This document shows positions 8,409 through 15,811 of a DNA stretch of 47,276 bases, piece by piece. The notes below the pieces were generated by a model. The model saw nothing but the letters and a program-made list of their open reading frames with translations, was not told where the DNA came from and made no database searches. Numbering within the stretch: the stretch's first letter is position 1; each line of letters opens with the position of its first letter. The DNA lies in contig JAGQUO010000007.1 in NCBI GenBank assembly GCA_020438445.1, positions 1-47,276 on the forward strand, written 5' to 3'. This DNA comes from Solirubrobacterales bacterium. Its GTDB lineage: Bacteria; Actinomycetota; Thermoleophilia; Solirubrobacterales; 70-9. The position numbers and the translations under genes were made by a program.

Positions 8409-8431
8409 AGTTCGAGTCCCTCCTCCGGTAC
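8409..8431 (+). repeat. partial copy of tRNA-Met T-arm and acceptor end
   Basis: AGTTCGAGTCCCTCCTCCGG differs at one base from the tRNA 3' end (7554-7573). Similarity continues weakly past the tRNA end (TCCTCCTGG at 8437-8445 against 7579-7587). This is what an attachment-site copy left by a tRNA-targeting integrase looks like. No integrase gene is nearby. Confidence 0.65.
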
Positions 8432-8477
8432 CTCCCATCCTCCTGGAGAGGAGGAAGTTCGCGCTCAGGGCCCCTGA

Positions 8478-8954
8478 ACTGCGTTCTTCCCGACGATCTT
8501 CTTCGGGTCGTTTCTGATCGGGTTCGGGATCGGCAACGCTTTCATCCCGCTGCTGACGCTGGCGATGGCGGACGTCCCGGCCGCCGATGCCGGGCTCGGC
8601 TCGGGAATCACCAACGTCTCCCAGCAGATGAGCGGCGCCCTCGGGCTCGCGGTGCTGAGCACGCTCGCCGCCGACCACACCCAGGAACTGATCGCCGACG
8701 GCCGGGATGCGACGGACGCACTGATCAGCGGCTACCACCTCGCCTTCCTCACCGGGGCGGCGGTGATCGGGATCGGCGCCGTTCTCGCGCTGACCATGCT
8801 GCCGCGGGTCGCCGATGTCGAGGCGGAGCTCGGAGAGCTACCGCGGCGAGCGGAGCACGAAGGCGCGGGCACTGGCGGTCGATTGACGATCAGATCGAGC
8901 ACCGGGACGCCGAGCACCTTCTCTGTGCGGCCGACGACACCGGCCCGCCGCTAG
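8478..8954 (+). pseudogene. C-terminal remnant of a DHA2-type MFS exporter
   Basis: From about 8478 the frame encodes the last third of a 14-helix MFS drug exporter: FFPTIFFGSFLIGFGIGN, LLTLAMADVPAADAGLGSGI, SQQMSGALGLAVLSTLAA, and a final helix GAAVIGIGAVLALTML. An in-frame TGA at 8475 lies just before it and the first about 350 residues are missing. The same blocks in the same order occur in the complete exporter at 44688-46196, so it is a diverged paralogue. After about 8830 the reading is no longer transporter-like. Confidence 0.82.
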
Positions 8955-9601
8955 CGGATCTGGACGATCCTGACCTCGAGGCGATCGAGCTGCGAGTCGG
9001 GGGTGCAGTCCTCGTCCCCTCGGAGCTCAGCGGTGATCTCCAGCGGGGTCTTCGGGCTGATCAGGCCGAACGGGCCGTCGGCATCGCGGCCGAGGCTCGT
9101 CTCGAGCGTGGTCGAGTTGCCCTCGCTGTCCGGGGTGACGAAGACCCGGGTCGGATCTCCGTTCAGGAGCAGGAAGATCGCGGGTTGGCAGTACTCGGCC
9201 GGGTCGGTGCTGGCGATCGTGAACCGGCCCTCGGCCACGAGGGCCCCGACCGAACCGGACCTCGGCCTGATCGTCGTCTTCCCGCTGAGCGGCAACGGCG
9301 TGCTCGTGTCCGCGTTGATGCCGCCCTGGGCGCCGGACTTGGCCGAGCCGGTCACATCCACGTCCAGGCCCTCGAGCAGCTTCGCGGAGAGATCGCCGCT
9401 CTCGATCGCCCCGTTCTTGATGTTCGGTCCCTTCACAGCGTTCTTGTCCAGGTCGCTGTTCTGCACGGCACCGGGCGCGATGTTCCTGCTCTTGACGTCG
9501 TTCTTGCCGAGCTTGATCGCGGCGTAGACGGTTCCTCCGCCCAGCGCCAGGACGAGCGCAAGCGTCGCGACGACGTTCGCGTAGGTGAGTCTCGGCCGCA
9601 T
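8951..9601 (-). CDS. secreted/anchored protein with Thermoleophilia-type N-terminus
   Basis: 216 residues. The LTYANVVATLALVLALGGG signal or anchor segment is followed by short degenerate repeats of the type 'K-N-x-V-K-x-x-N-I-x-x-G-A-V/I' (about 30-75) and a beta-rich C-terminal part with a Cys pair (CQPAIF and DEDCTPD). This layout is very common in Solirubrobacterales and related Thermoleophilia genomes, where the function is unknown. The 3' end overlaps the end of the MFS remnant by 4 bases. Confidence 0.82.
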   Translation of the reverse strand: MRPRLTYANVVATLALVLALGGGTVYAAIKLGKNDVKSRNIAPGAVQNSDLDKNAVKGPNIKNGAIESGDLSAKLLEGLDVDVTGSAKSGAQGGINADTSTPLPLSGKTTIRPRSGSVGALVAEGRFTIASTDPAEYCQPAIFLLLNGDPTRVFVTPDSEGNSTTLETSLGRDADGPFGLISPKTPLEITAELRGDEDCTPDSQLDRLEVRIVQIR

Positions 9602-9806
9602 CTTCGTTCTCCCTCCGTAGCCCGCAGTCCACGGCCAGCCTACTCCCGAAACTCAGCGCCGCAAGCCGGCGCTGACCGGCTTCGGTAGATCAGCTCACCG
9701 CCGAGATCAGTGAACCCGTGGACGAGGAGCTCGCCGCGATGGAACCGCAGTCCCTTGAACCGGCACTGACAGCCGGTCCCGCCCGGTGACCTTCTCGCGC
9801 TCCGAC
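9602..9806. other. gene-poor spacer with an orphan reading frame
   Basis: On the minus strand a frame open to TAG at 9640 could encode a Cys-containing tail (CQCRFKGLRFHRGELLVHGF, later APACGAEFRE). I find no ATG, GTG or TTG in that frame between the upstream reductase stop and the Cys-rich part. It may be a remnant of a zinc-ribbon protein. Nothing else is seen here. Confidence 0.3.
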
Positions 9807-11387
9807 CTAGGCCGTTCCCGCCGCCCACTCGTGGACGTAGCGGACGGCGGCAGCCCCCTCGCCGACGGCGATCGCGCAGCGCTTGATCGAGCCTGCCCGG
9901 ACGTCGCCGGCGGCGAAGACGCCGGGAACGCTCGTCTCCTGGACGCCGGCGGCGCCGGCGTCGGGCCCGGTGAGGATGAAGCCCTTCTCGTCGCGGGCGA
10001 CGGTGTCGCCGAGCCAGTCGGTGCACGGCACCGCGCCGAGGAAGAGGAACAGGTAGCCGACCGGCATCCGCTCGCCGTCCTTCAGCGTGACGGCTTCGAG
10101 CTGGCCGTCGCTGCCATGGAGCTCGGCGATCTCGGACCGATCGCGGACGGCGACGCGGTGCTTGACGAGGTCGTCGATCAAGTACTGCGACATCGTCTCG
10201 CTCAGGTCCTTGCGGCGATGGAGGAGGGTGACGAGCGCGCCACCTTTGGCGAGCCAGATCGCCGCCTGGGCGGCTGAATTGCCGCCGCCGACGACGGCGA
10301 CCCGCTGGGCGCCGCACTTCTCTCCCTCGAGTGGGCCGGCAGCGTAGAAGACGCTGATCCCCTCGTAGTCGCCGAGGCCGGCGACGGGCAGCCGCCGGTA
10401 ATCGGCGCCGGTGGCGATGACGACGCTCCCGGCGACGACCTCACGCTCGTCGTCGAGGCGGACGACGTGGCGATCGGTGCCGGGCTCGAGCGCGGTCGCG
10501 CGATAGGGCGTCGCGGTGCGGGCCTTGAACTTGCGGGCCTGCGTGATCGCTTTCGTCGTCAGCTCGTTGCCGCTGATTCCGGCGGGAAAGCCGAGGTAGT
10601 TCTCGATCCGGCGCGAGGTGCCGGCCTGACCGCCCAGCTGCGAGCCCTCGACGACGAGCGTGTCGAGCCCCTCGGAGGCACCGTAGACGGCGGCACCGAG
10701 GCCTGCAGGGCCCCCGCCGATCACGAGCAGGTCGACCTCCTCCCGCGGTTTCAGCACCGCTCCGACGTTGATCGCCCGGGCGAGCTCGCCGTTGCTCGGG
10801 CGCTTGAGCTCGGCGCCGCCGGGGAGCCGGACGAGCGGCAGCTCGGACTCGTCCAGGCCGTCGACGAGGACCGCGGCCTCCGGATCGTCCGCCGCCGCCG
10901 GATCGCGCCATTGGAACGGCAGGCGGTTGCGGCCGGCGAAGTCGACTATCCGGCGGGTGTCGTCGGACGAGCGCGGTCCGATCACCTCGAGGCCGATGCC
11001 GTCGATCCGCTGGAGCGCCTCGCGACGCTCGATGAAGGTCGTCAGCAGGACGTCGGAGAGCGGGCCGTCCTCGGCCACGAGCTCGCGGAGGGCCGGGCGC
11101 TCGACGGCGATGTAGCGCATCGGCTCGGTCGCGACCGCGGTCAGGTAGACGGTCTGCCCCGAGAGCAGGTTCATCTCCCCGAGGAAGCCGGACCTGCCGT
11201 GACGGACGATCTCGTTGCCGGCGGGGTCCTGGATCGCCGCCTCGCCCTCGAGGATCGCGATCAGCGGATACGTCTCGTCGCCGACCCGGTACAGCACCTC
11301 GCCGACCTCCGCCGTCAGCTCGACCCCAACGCCGGCGAGCGTCTCGAGCTGAGCCGGTGAGAGAACCGGGCTTGCGGGCGCTTCCAC
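9807..11387 (-). CDS. cyclic nucleotide-binding-like domain fused to thioredoxin reductase-like flavoprotein
   Basis: About 526 residues from GTG 11387; the frame is open to a further start at 11468, but that part is unconvincing. Residues 10-115 form a CRP/cNMP-type domain (LIAILEGEAAIQDPAG, GFLGEMNLLSGQTVYLTA). The rest is a two-dinucleotide-domain reductase: FAD motif VIGGGPAGLGAAVYGASEGL, then GGQAGTSRRIENYLGFP, NADPH motif VAVVGGGNSAAQAAIWL, and the C-terminal GVFAAGDVR. The CxxC redox pair of thioredoxin reductase is absent where expected (VFYAAGP), so it is not a classical TrxR. The phosphate-binding cassette also lacks the usual Arg (GQTVYLTA). Likely a redox enzyme under ligand control, but partner and ligand are unknown. 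Confidence 0.85.
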   Translation of the reverse strand: MEAPASPVLSPAQLETLAGVGVELTAEVGEVLYRVGDETYPLIAILEGEAAIQDPAGNEIVRHGRSGFLGEMNLLSGQTVYLTAVATEPMRYIAVERPALRELVAEDGPLSDVLLTTFIERREALQRIDGIGLEVIGPRSSDDTRRIVDFAGRNRLPFQWRDPAAADDPEAAVLVDGLDESELPLVRLPGGAELKRPSNGELARAINVGAVLKPREEVDLLVIGGGPAGLGAAVYGASEGLDTLVVEGSQLGGQAGTSRRIENYLGFPAGISGNELTTKAITQARKFKARTATPYRATALEPGTDRHVVRLDDEREVVAGSVVIATGADYRRLPVAGLGDYEGISVFYAAGPLEGEKCGAQRVAVVGGGNSAAQAAIWLAKGGALVTLLHRRKDLSETMSQYLIDDLVKHRVAVRDRSEIAELHGSDGQLEAVTLKDGERMPVGYLFLFLGAVPCTDWLGDTVARDEKGFILTGPDAGAAGVQETSVPGVFAAGDVRAGSIKRCAIAVGEGAAAVRYVHEWAAGTA

Positions 11388-11516
11388 GGGAAAAGCGTAT
11401 CCGGCGTGCCAACTCCCCCCTGGAAGCGATTCAGCGAAATCCCGGTCTCGCGGGGTGAGGAGGTCCACACCGCGGGTGGGTGGCTGGGCCGCCGATCCGG
11501 CGCGACGCTTTCATCC

Positions 11517-12494
11517 ATGAACCCACAGCCACCCACACATCCACGTCCCCGCCCCCTCCGCTTCCGTGCGATCGCCGCGCTCTGCGCCGCGATCGGCCTC
11601 GTCGGGATCGCCGCCGCGCCGGCCACCGCCGCGCCGAAGGTGTCCGGCAAGTTCGACGTTTCCGGAGTCGGCACCAACAACGAGATCACCAAGGGGCCCG
11701 ACGGCAACATCTGGGTGACGCTCGACAACGCCAACGACGTCGCCAGGATCACGCCGAAGGGCAAGGTCAGCGAGTACGACGCGCTCGACATCTCGAATCC
11801 GGTCGGGATCGCGAGCGGACCCGGGAAGACCCTCTGGGTCACCCAGCCGAACGGCGTCGCCGTCTTCGATCCCTCCGATCCGGACGCGGCGGAGAAGTTC
11901 ACGATCAACGACATCGCCGATCCACGGCCGATCGTCCGCGGTCCCGATGGCAACATGTGGACGGTCAGCGGCGACAAGGTGATCAGGATCCCGCCGGCCG
12001 ACCCGGCTAGCGCCGAGTCGTTCCAGGTCATCGACGCCGGCCGCGACATCGACCGCGGCAAGGACGGGAGGCTCTGGGTCGGCGATTTCGGCGGCCAGGT
12101 CGTCCGCGTCGAGGCCGACGGCACCGCGAAGGCCTACGACACCGGCGCCGGCTCGGGGCTGCAGGCGATCGCCACGGGCCCGAGGGGCCAGGTCGGCTAC
12201 GCCGATCCGACGTCGAACCCGCAGATCGCCGGCCGCGTCGCCGGCGGCAAGGTCAAGAGGACGAAGACGGCCGGTGATCCGTTCGGCGTCGCCTACGCGG
12301 CGAGGACGTACTGGATGCCGCGCTTCGCCGACGGCGATCTGCTGGCCCTCGACGCCGAGACCGGCAAGACGACCGACCCGGTCAGCTTCGGCAAGAACAC
12401 CGGTCCGCGAAGGGTCACCACCGGCCCCGGCAAGACCCTCTGGGTGACGCTCGAGAACGCCGAGAAGATCGCCCGGGTCTCCGGCGTCCGCTGA
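11517..12494 (+). CDS. secreted virginiamycin B lyase-like beta-propeller protein
   Basis: 325 residues from ATG 11517. A signal peptide covers about 13-38 (IAALCAAIGLVGIAAAPATAA). Repeated blades of the type GPDGNIWVTLDNANDVARI and GPGKTLWVT recur about every 45-50 residues, as in Vgb/streptogramin lyase and SMP-30-like propellers. Enzyme activity is not implied: many secreted actinobacterial members have no known substrate. It is divergent from the flavoprotein and ends in a strong terminator. Confidence 0.82.
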   Translation: MNPQPPTHPRPRPLRFRAIAALCAAIGLVGIAAAPATAAPKVSGKFDVSGVGTNNEITKGPDGNIWVTLDNANDVARITPKGKVSEYDALDISNPVGIASGPGKTLWVTQPNGVAVFDPSDPDAAEKFTINDIADPRPIVRGPDGNMWTVSGDKVIRIPPADPASAESFQVIDAGRDIDRGKDGRLWVGDFGGQVVRVEADGTAKAYDTGAGSGLQAIATGPRGQVGYADPTSNPQIAGRVAGGKVKRTKTAGDPFGVAYAARTYWMPRFADGDLLALDAETGKTTDPVSFGKNTGPRRVTTGPGKTLWVTLENAEKIARVSGVR

Positions 12495-12515
12495 GCCGCG
12501 CCGATCACCCGCCGA

Positions 12516-12553
12516 GCGCCGCCGCCGACGTGAGTCAGGCGGCGGCGCTTTCG
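12516..12553 (+). terminator. intrinsic terminator
   Basis: A perfect 11-bp stem GCGCCGCCGCC/GGCGGCGGCGC (12516-12526 and 12538-12548) with an 11-base loop is followed by TTTCGC. It lies 22 bases after the propeller gene's stop. Confidence 0.8.
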
Positions 12554-12568
12554 CGTTAGGTTCCACGC

Positions 12569-13279
12569 ATGTCAGCCGAAGCCACCCTCACCGTCCCAGC
12601 CCGCTACAACGGCCCGCGAGACAGCGGCCAGGGCGGGTACACGGCCGGGCTGATCGCAATGCGGATGGGCGAGCTCGCGGAGGTGACCCTGCGCTCGCCG
12701 ATACCGCTCGATCGCGAGCTCGAGATCGAGGAGCTCGACGGAGAGGGGCTGCGGCTGCTCGACGGCGAGACGCTGGTGGCGGAGGCCCGGCCGCGGGAGA
12801 TCGACATCGAGGTGCCGGCTCCGGTCGGGATCGAGGACGCGCGGCTGGCGACGGAGCGGTACCGAGGCTCCGCCGACACCCCGTTCGGGCGCTGCTTCGT
12901 CTGCGGCCCGGGGCGCGAGGACGCGCTCGGGGTGATGGCCGGTGCGGTCGAGGGCCGGGACGTCGTCGCCTCGCCGTGGACTCCCGGCCCCGAGACCGAC
13001 GTCGACGGCAGCGGCCGCGCGGCGCCGGAGTTCGTCTGGGCCGTGCTCGACTGCCCGACCTACTTCGCCCTCTATCCCGGCACGCTGCCGATCAGCTTCC
13101 TGGCCCGCTTCGCCGCCCGGGTCGACGACCTGCCGGAGCTCGGCAGCGAACACGTCGTGATGGCATGGCCGATCTCGAAGGACGGTCGCAAGCACCTCGC
13201 GGGCTCAGCGCTGCTGGACGGCGACGGGAACGTGCTCGCGGTGGCCGAGGCGCTCCTGATCGAGGCGAAGGAGGGCTGA
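12569..13279 (+). CDS. hotdog-fold-like protein with CFVCG motif
   Basis: 236 residues with no signal peptide. The centre has FGRCFVCGPGREDALGV, which occurs in a group of actinobacterial proteins usually annotated as thioesterase-like or hypothetical. The two halves could each form a hotdog unit, the second with FVWAVLDCPTYFAL and FLARFAARVDDLPELG. The closely spaced Cys pair (CFVC) could bind metal. Acyl-CoA-type substrate is inference only. Confidence 0.65.
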   Translation: MSAEATLTVPARYNGPRDSGQGGYTAGLIAMRMGELAEVTLRSPIPLDRELEIEELDGEGLRLLDGETLVAEARPREIDIEVPAPVGIEDARLATERYRGSADTPFGRCFVCGPGREDALGVMAGAVEGRDVVASPWTPGPETDVDGSGRAAPEFVWAVLDCPTYFALYPGTLPISFLARFAARVDDLPELGSEHVVMAWPISKDGRKHLAGSALLDGDGNVLAVAEALLIEAKEG

Positions 13280-13299
13280 GGAAGCCCGGCCGGCGGCCG

Positions 13300-13578
13300 T
13301 CAGCCCGCGCTCGCCCGGTGGCGCCGGAGGACGAGCCCGAACAGGACGAACGCGTGCGCGAGGAAGACGAGGTCGATCGAGACCCGGAGCGCCTCCGGCC
13401 AGGCGCGAACATCGCCCCAGTAGCCGAGCAGGCCGAAGACGATCAGCGAAACCGCGACGATCAGCATCGTCCGGGTCGCCTCGTGGCGGGTGACGATCAG
13501 TGCCCCCATCGAGAGGCCGAGCAGGAGTACGGCGAGGGTTCCCGGAAGCTCAGCCGGAGTGAAGTGGGCCAGGAGCAT
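13300..13578 (-). CDS. small membrane protein, unknown function
   Basis: 92 residues with three hydrophobic segments (about 12-30, 38-54 and 68-84) and a basic tail RRHRASAG. It is convergent with the hotdog-like gene, 20 bases away. No family recognised. Confidence 0.6.
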   Translation of the reverse strand: MLLAHFTPAELPGTLAVLLLGLSMGALIVTRHEATRTMLIVAVSLIVFGLLGYWGDVRAWPEALRVSIDLVFLAHAFVLFGLVLRRHRASAG

Positions 13579-13652
13579 TTCCGAACCCTAGGACATGAGC
13601 GACGGAAGAGATCCGGCGCACCGGTGCCGGTCGGCCCGCGCGGCCGGGTCGG

Positions 13653-15167
13653 CTAGTCGCCCGCGACCGTGAACTCGGCGCTGCCGGCCGAGTCGTACTG
13701 ATCGGCGAGCAGGTAGTGGACGACGTAGTCGCCCGGAGGGAGCGGCCACGAGTTCCCCTGGCTGTTGGGGCCGAGGACGGCCTCGCCGACGGTCCGTGGT
13801 GGAACCGTCCCGGCGGAATGGCCCTCGGCGTAGTCCCAGGTCAGGTAGCTCCCCTTCTCGGGATCGGAGTCGTCGGCCGGGTAGACGCCGAGCCAGTCCC
13901 AGCGGTTTGCCGGCCCACCGGTCCAGGAGACCCGGATCGGCTCGCCCTTCTCGTAGACGGTCTTGTCGGTTCCGAAGTCGAGCTTCGCGTCGGGATCACG
14001 GAGGTAGAAGGAGACCCGGGCGATCTCCTCATCGGACCCGAGCAGGACGGCCTCGTATGAGCCCGGCTCCCAGCCGCCGGTGTCGAGAGGGGCGTCGCCG
14101 CGGGGCTGCGCCGCGTCGATCGTCTCGAGTGCGTCGGCGGGATCGGCGCCCTCGGGGACGATCGCGACCTCGTTGCCGTCCGCCTCGGCATCGTTCCAGC
14201 TGACGGTGATCTCGTCGCCTGCGGTGGCGAGCCGGGCGTCGACGGCGACGAGCGTCGGCATCTCGGCGGGGGTGACGTCGAAGGTCGAGAGGACAGCGCG
14301 GTGGTCCGACGTCCAGGGCGCCTCCTCGATGTCGACGTCCTCTCCCCCCGGCTCGCCGACGAGCTTGCTGTCCAGCGTCTCCGAGGGCCCGGCGGCGTAG
14401 ACGTAGTCGATGCGCTCGCCGGACCGCTCCTGGGTGATGCCCGGGACCGCGACCGGATCCGGGTTGACCTCGCGGTAGGTATCGCGGAAGCCGACGTCGA
14501 ACAGCAGCGAGCTGACGGGCCAGGCGACGCGCTCTGTGATCTCCTTGCGGGTGCCGACCGCCTCCTCGGTGTAATCGAGGCTGGAGGGCTCGTTGAAGTC
14601 GCCGGTGAGGAAGACGGGGTAGCCCGCGTTGACGAGCTCGCCCATCGCGGCGATCGGACGGGCGAGCGCGGCGGTGCGGACGGCGTTCTCGTTGTCGATC
14701 ACCTCCTCGGCGGGCACGCCCTTCGCGAGCGCGCGCGGGCCCCAGTCGACGTAGTCGAGGTGGACGTTGAAGAACGGGACCACGTATCCGGGCTCGACCT
14801 CGAGCATCGCGTAGAGCCCGTCGCCGCCGGACGCTTCGAGGATCGGGAACTTGGACAGGATCTGGAGCGAGGTGTTGTAGTACGGGTAGCCGGTTCGCTC
14901 GGCGATCTCCGGCAGCCGCTCGTAGGACTCGAGGACGCCGACGACGTCGGCGTCGACGTCGCGGATCACCGCGTCGGTCGTCGCGTCGCCCGAGTACTCG
15001 ATGTTGTAGACGAGCACGTCGAGCTTGATCGGATCGCCGTGGGCGACCGTCTCCTCATCGTCGCCCCCGCAACCGGCGAGGGCGGTCAGGGCGAGCAGGC
15101 CGAAGAGGACCGCCAACGCCGGGAGCCGACGCCCGAGCCCGCTCCCGATGGGCTGCTCCGGTACCAC
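13653..15167 (-). CDS. lipoprotein endonuclease/exonuclease/phosphatase-family hydrolase
   Basis: 504 residues. A lipoprotein signal ends in LAGC (Cys33). The EEP fold follows at about 45-295, with metal and catalytic motifs YNIEYSG, NVHLDY (about 134-139), TGDFNEP (188-194), ERIDYVY (251-257) and TSDHR (286-290). The C-terminal 200 residues look like two beta-sandwich domains (DKTVYEKGEPIRVSWTGG). The start GTG at 15167 has no Shine-Dalgarno. Members cleave phosphodiesters or phosphomonoesters of nucleic acids, lipids or inositol; here it would act on the cell surface. Phosphate scavenging is plausible, not shown. Confidence 0.84.
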   Translation of the reverse strand: MVPEQPIGSGLGRRLPALAVLFGLLALTALAGCGGDDEETVAHGDPIKLDVLVYNIEYSGDATTDAVIRDVDADVVGVLESYERLPEIAERTGYPYYNTSLQILSKFPILEASGGDGLYAMLEVEPGYVVPFFNVHLDYVDWGPRALAKGVPAEEVIDNENAVRTAALARPIAAMGELVNAGYPVFLTGDFNEPSSLDYTEEAVGTRKEITERVAWPVSSLLFDVGFRDTYREVNPDPVAVPGITQERSGERIDYVYAAGPSETLDSKLVGEPGGEDVDIEEAPWTSDHRAVLSTFDVTPAEMPTLVAVDARLATAGDEITVSWNDAEADGNEVAIVPEGADPADALETIDAAQPRGDAPLDTGGWEPGSYEAVLLGSDEEIARVSFYLRDPDAKLDFGTDKTVYEKGEPIRVSWTGGPANRWDWLGVYPADDSDPEKGSYLTWDYAEGHSAGTVPPRTVGEAVLGPNSQGNSWPLPPGDYVVHYLLADQYDSAGSAEFTVAGD

Positions 15168-15254
15168 CTGACTTTGTAGTCAATCAGACTTCGGGTGATA
15201 CCGACGCGCCTGTTCTCGGGTTCTCGTTTCCGCCGTTCGGCCGGCGGGCGTCAG

Positions 15255-15386
15255 TCAGTCGCGCTCGGCCGGGGAGCCCTCGCGCGCCTCCTCCGCCCCA
15301 CCTGACCGGAGCTCGCGAACCGCGTAGGCGGCTTGGGCGATCACCGCTGCATCGAGAGCGCCGAAACACAGTAGGACCGGGGACAT
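15255..15386 (-). CDS. 43-residue single-helix membrane peptide
   Basis: ATG at 15386 follows a near-perfect ribosome site (AGGAGGTGA, 4 bases before the ATG). The peptide starts MSPVLLCFGALDAAVIAQAA, a hydrophobic helix, and ends in a charged tail to TGA at 15255. It is short but the ribosome site is the strongest in its surroundings. Function unknown. The 15168-15254 part holds no other gene that I can support. Confidence 0.5.
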   Translation of the reverse strand: MSPVLLCFGALDAAVIAQAAYAVRELRSGGAEEAREGSPAERD

Positions 15387-15511
15387 ATGTCACCTCCTGT
15401 TCGAATACCGGCAAGCCGCCGGCACCTCCGAGGATCCTCCGCCGCGACGGCGATTTCCAGGGCCTCGGAGACTTATTAGGGAAGATTTAGCGGCGCCTCC
15501 GAGCACCACGA

Positions 15512-15736
15512 TCACCGCGTCCCGCGCTGATCGAGCTCGTGGCTCTCGCCCTGATCGACCCCCACCCGCGGGTCCTGGAGGTCCCGGTCGGCGGGCTTCG
15601 TCTCGTCGCCGACCGTGGGGTCCTGCGCGTCGGGCAGCGGATGGCGGTTGATCCCGGAGCCCTTCCGAGTGTAGAGGCCGTAGGCGACCCCGATCACGAT
15701 CAGGACCAACACTGCGAGAACTATCCACATACTCAT
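15512..15736 (-). CDS. small single-pass membrane protein
   Basis: 74 residues. One helix (WIVLAVLVLIVIGVAYGLY, about 4-22) is followed by a Pro- and Asp-rich polar tail of about 50 residues. It lies 76 bases before the tgpA-like gene's 3' end on the same strand. The arrangement is frequent in small actinobacterial envelope proteins; no function is known. Confidence 0.6.
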   Translation of the reverse strand: MSMWIVLAVLVLIVIGVAYGLYTRKGSGINRHPLPDAQDPTVGDETKPADRDLQDPRVGVDQGESHELDQRGTR

Positions 15737-15811
15737 CCGCTTCCCGGGGCCGGGAGATCGAAACGCGGTACCGGTCTCGCCAATCGGCGGTCCGCGCCCG
15801 GCGGGTGGGAC

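Larger units (their letters stand above)
8025..8477. other. gene-free scarred region
   Basis: About 450 bases downstream of RidA with no open frame that I can assign. It holds an orphan copy of the box also found upstream of the cupredoxin (8152), two tRNA-like pieces (8213, 8409), a cluster of three palindromes (8286-8364) and, at its right end, the break point of a truncated MFS gene. The mix of tRNA copies and gene debris suggests past integration and loss. Confidence 0.7.

Noticed and set aside
9640-9800. Possible Cys-rich zinc-ribbon tail
   Set aside because: No usable start codon and no known family; listed only as spacer content.
15184-15414. 76-residue minus-strand frame overlapping the small peptide gene
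   Set aside because: Same region, other frame; Arg/Gly-rich and without a ribosome site, whereas the 43-residue frame has both helix and ribosome site.
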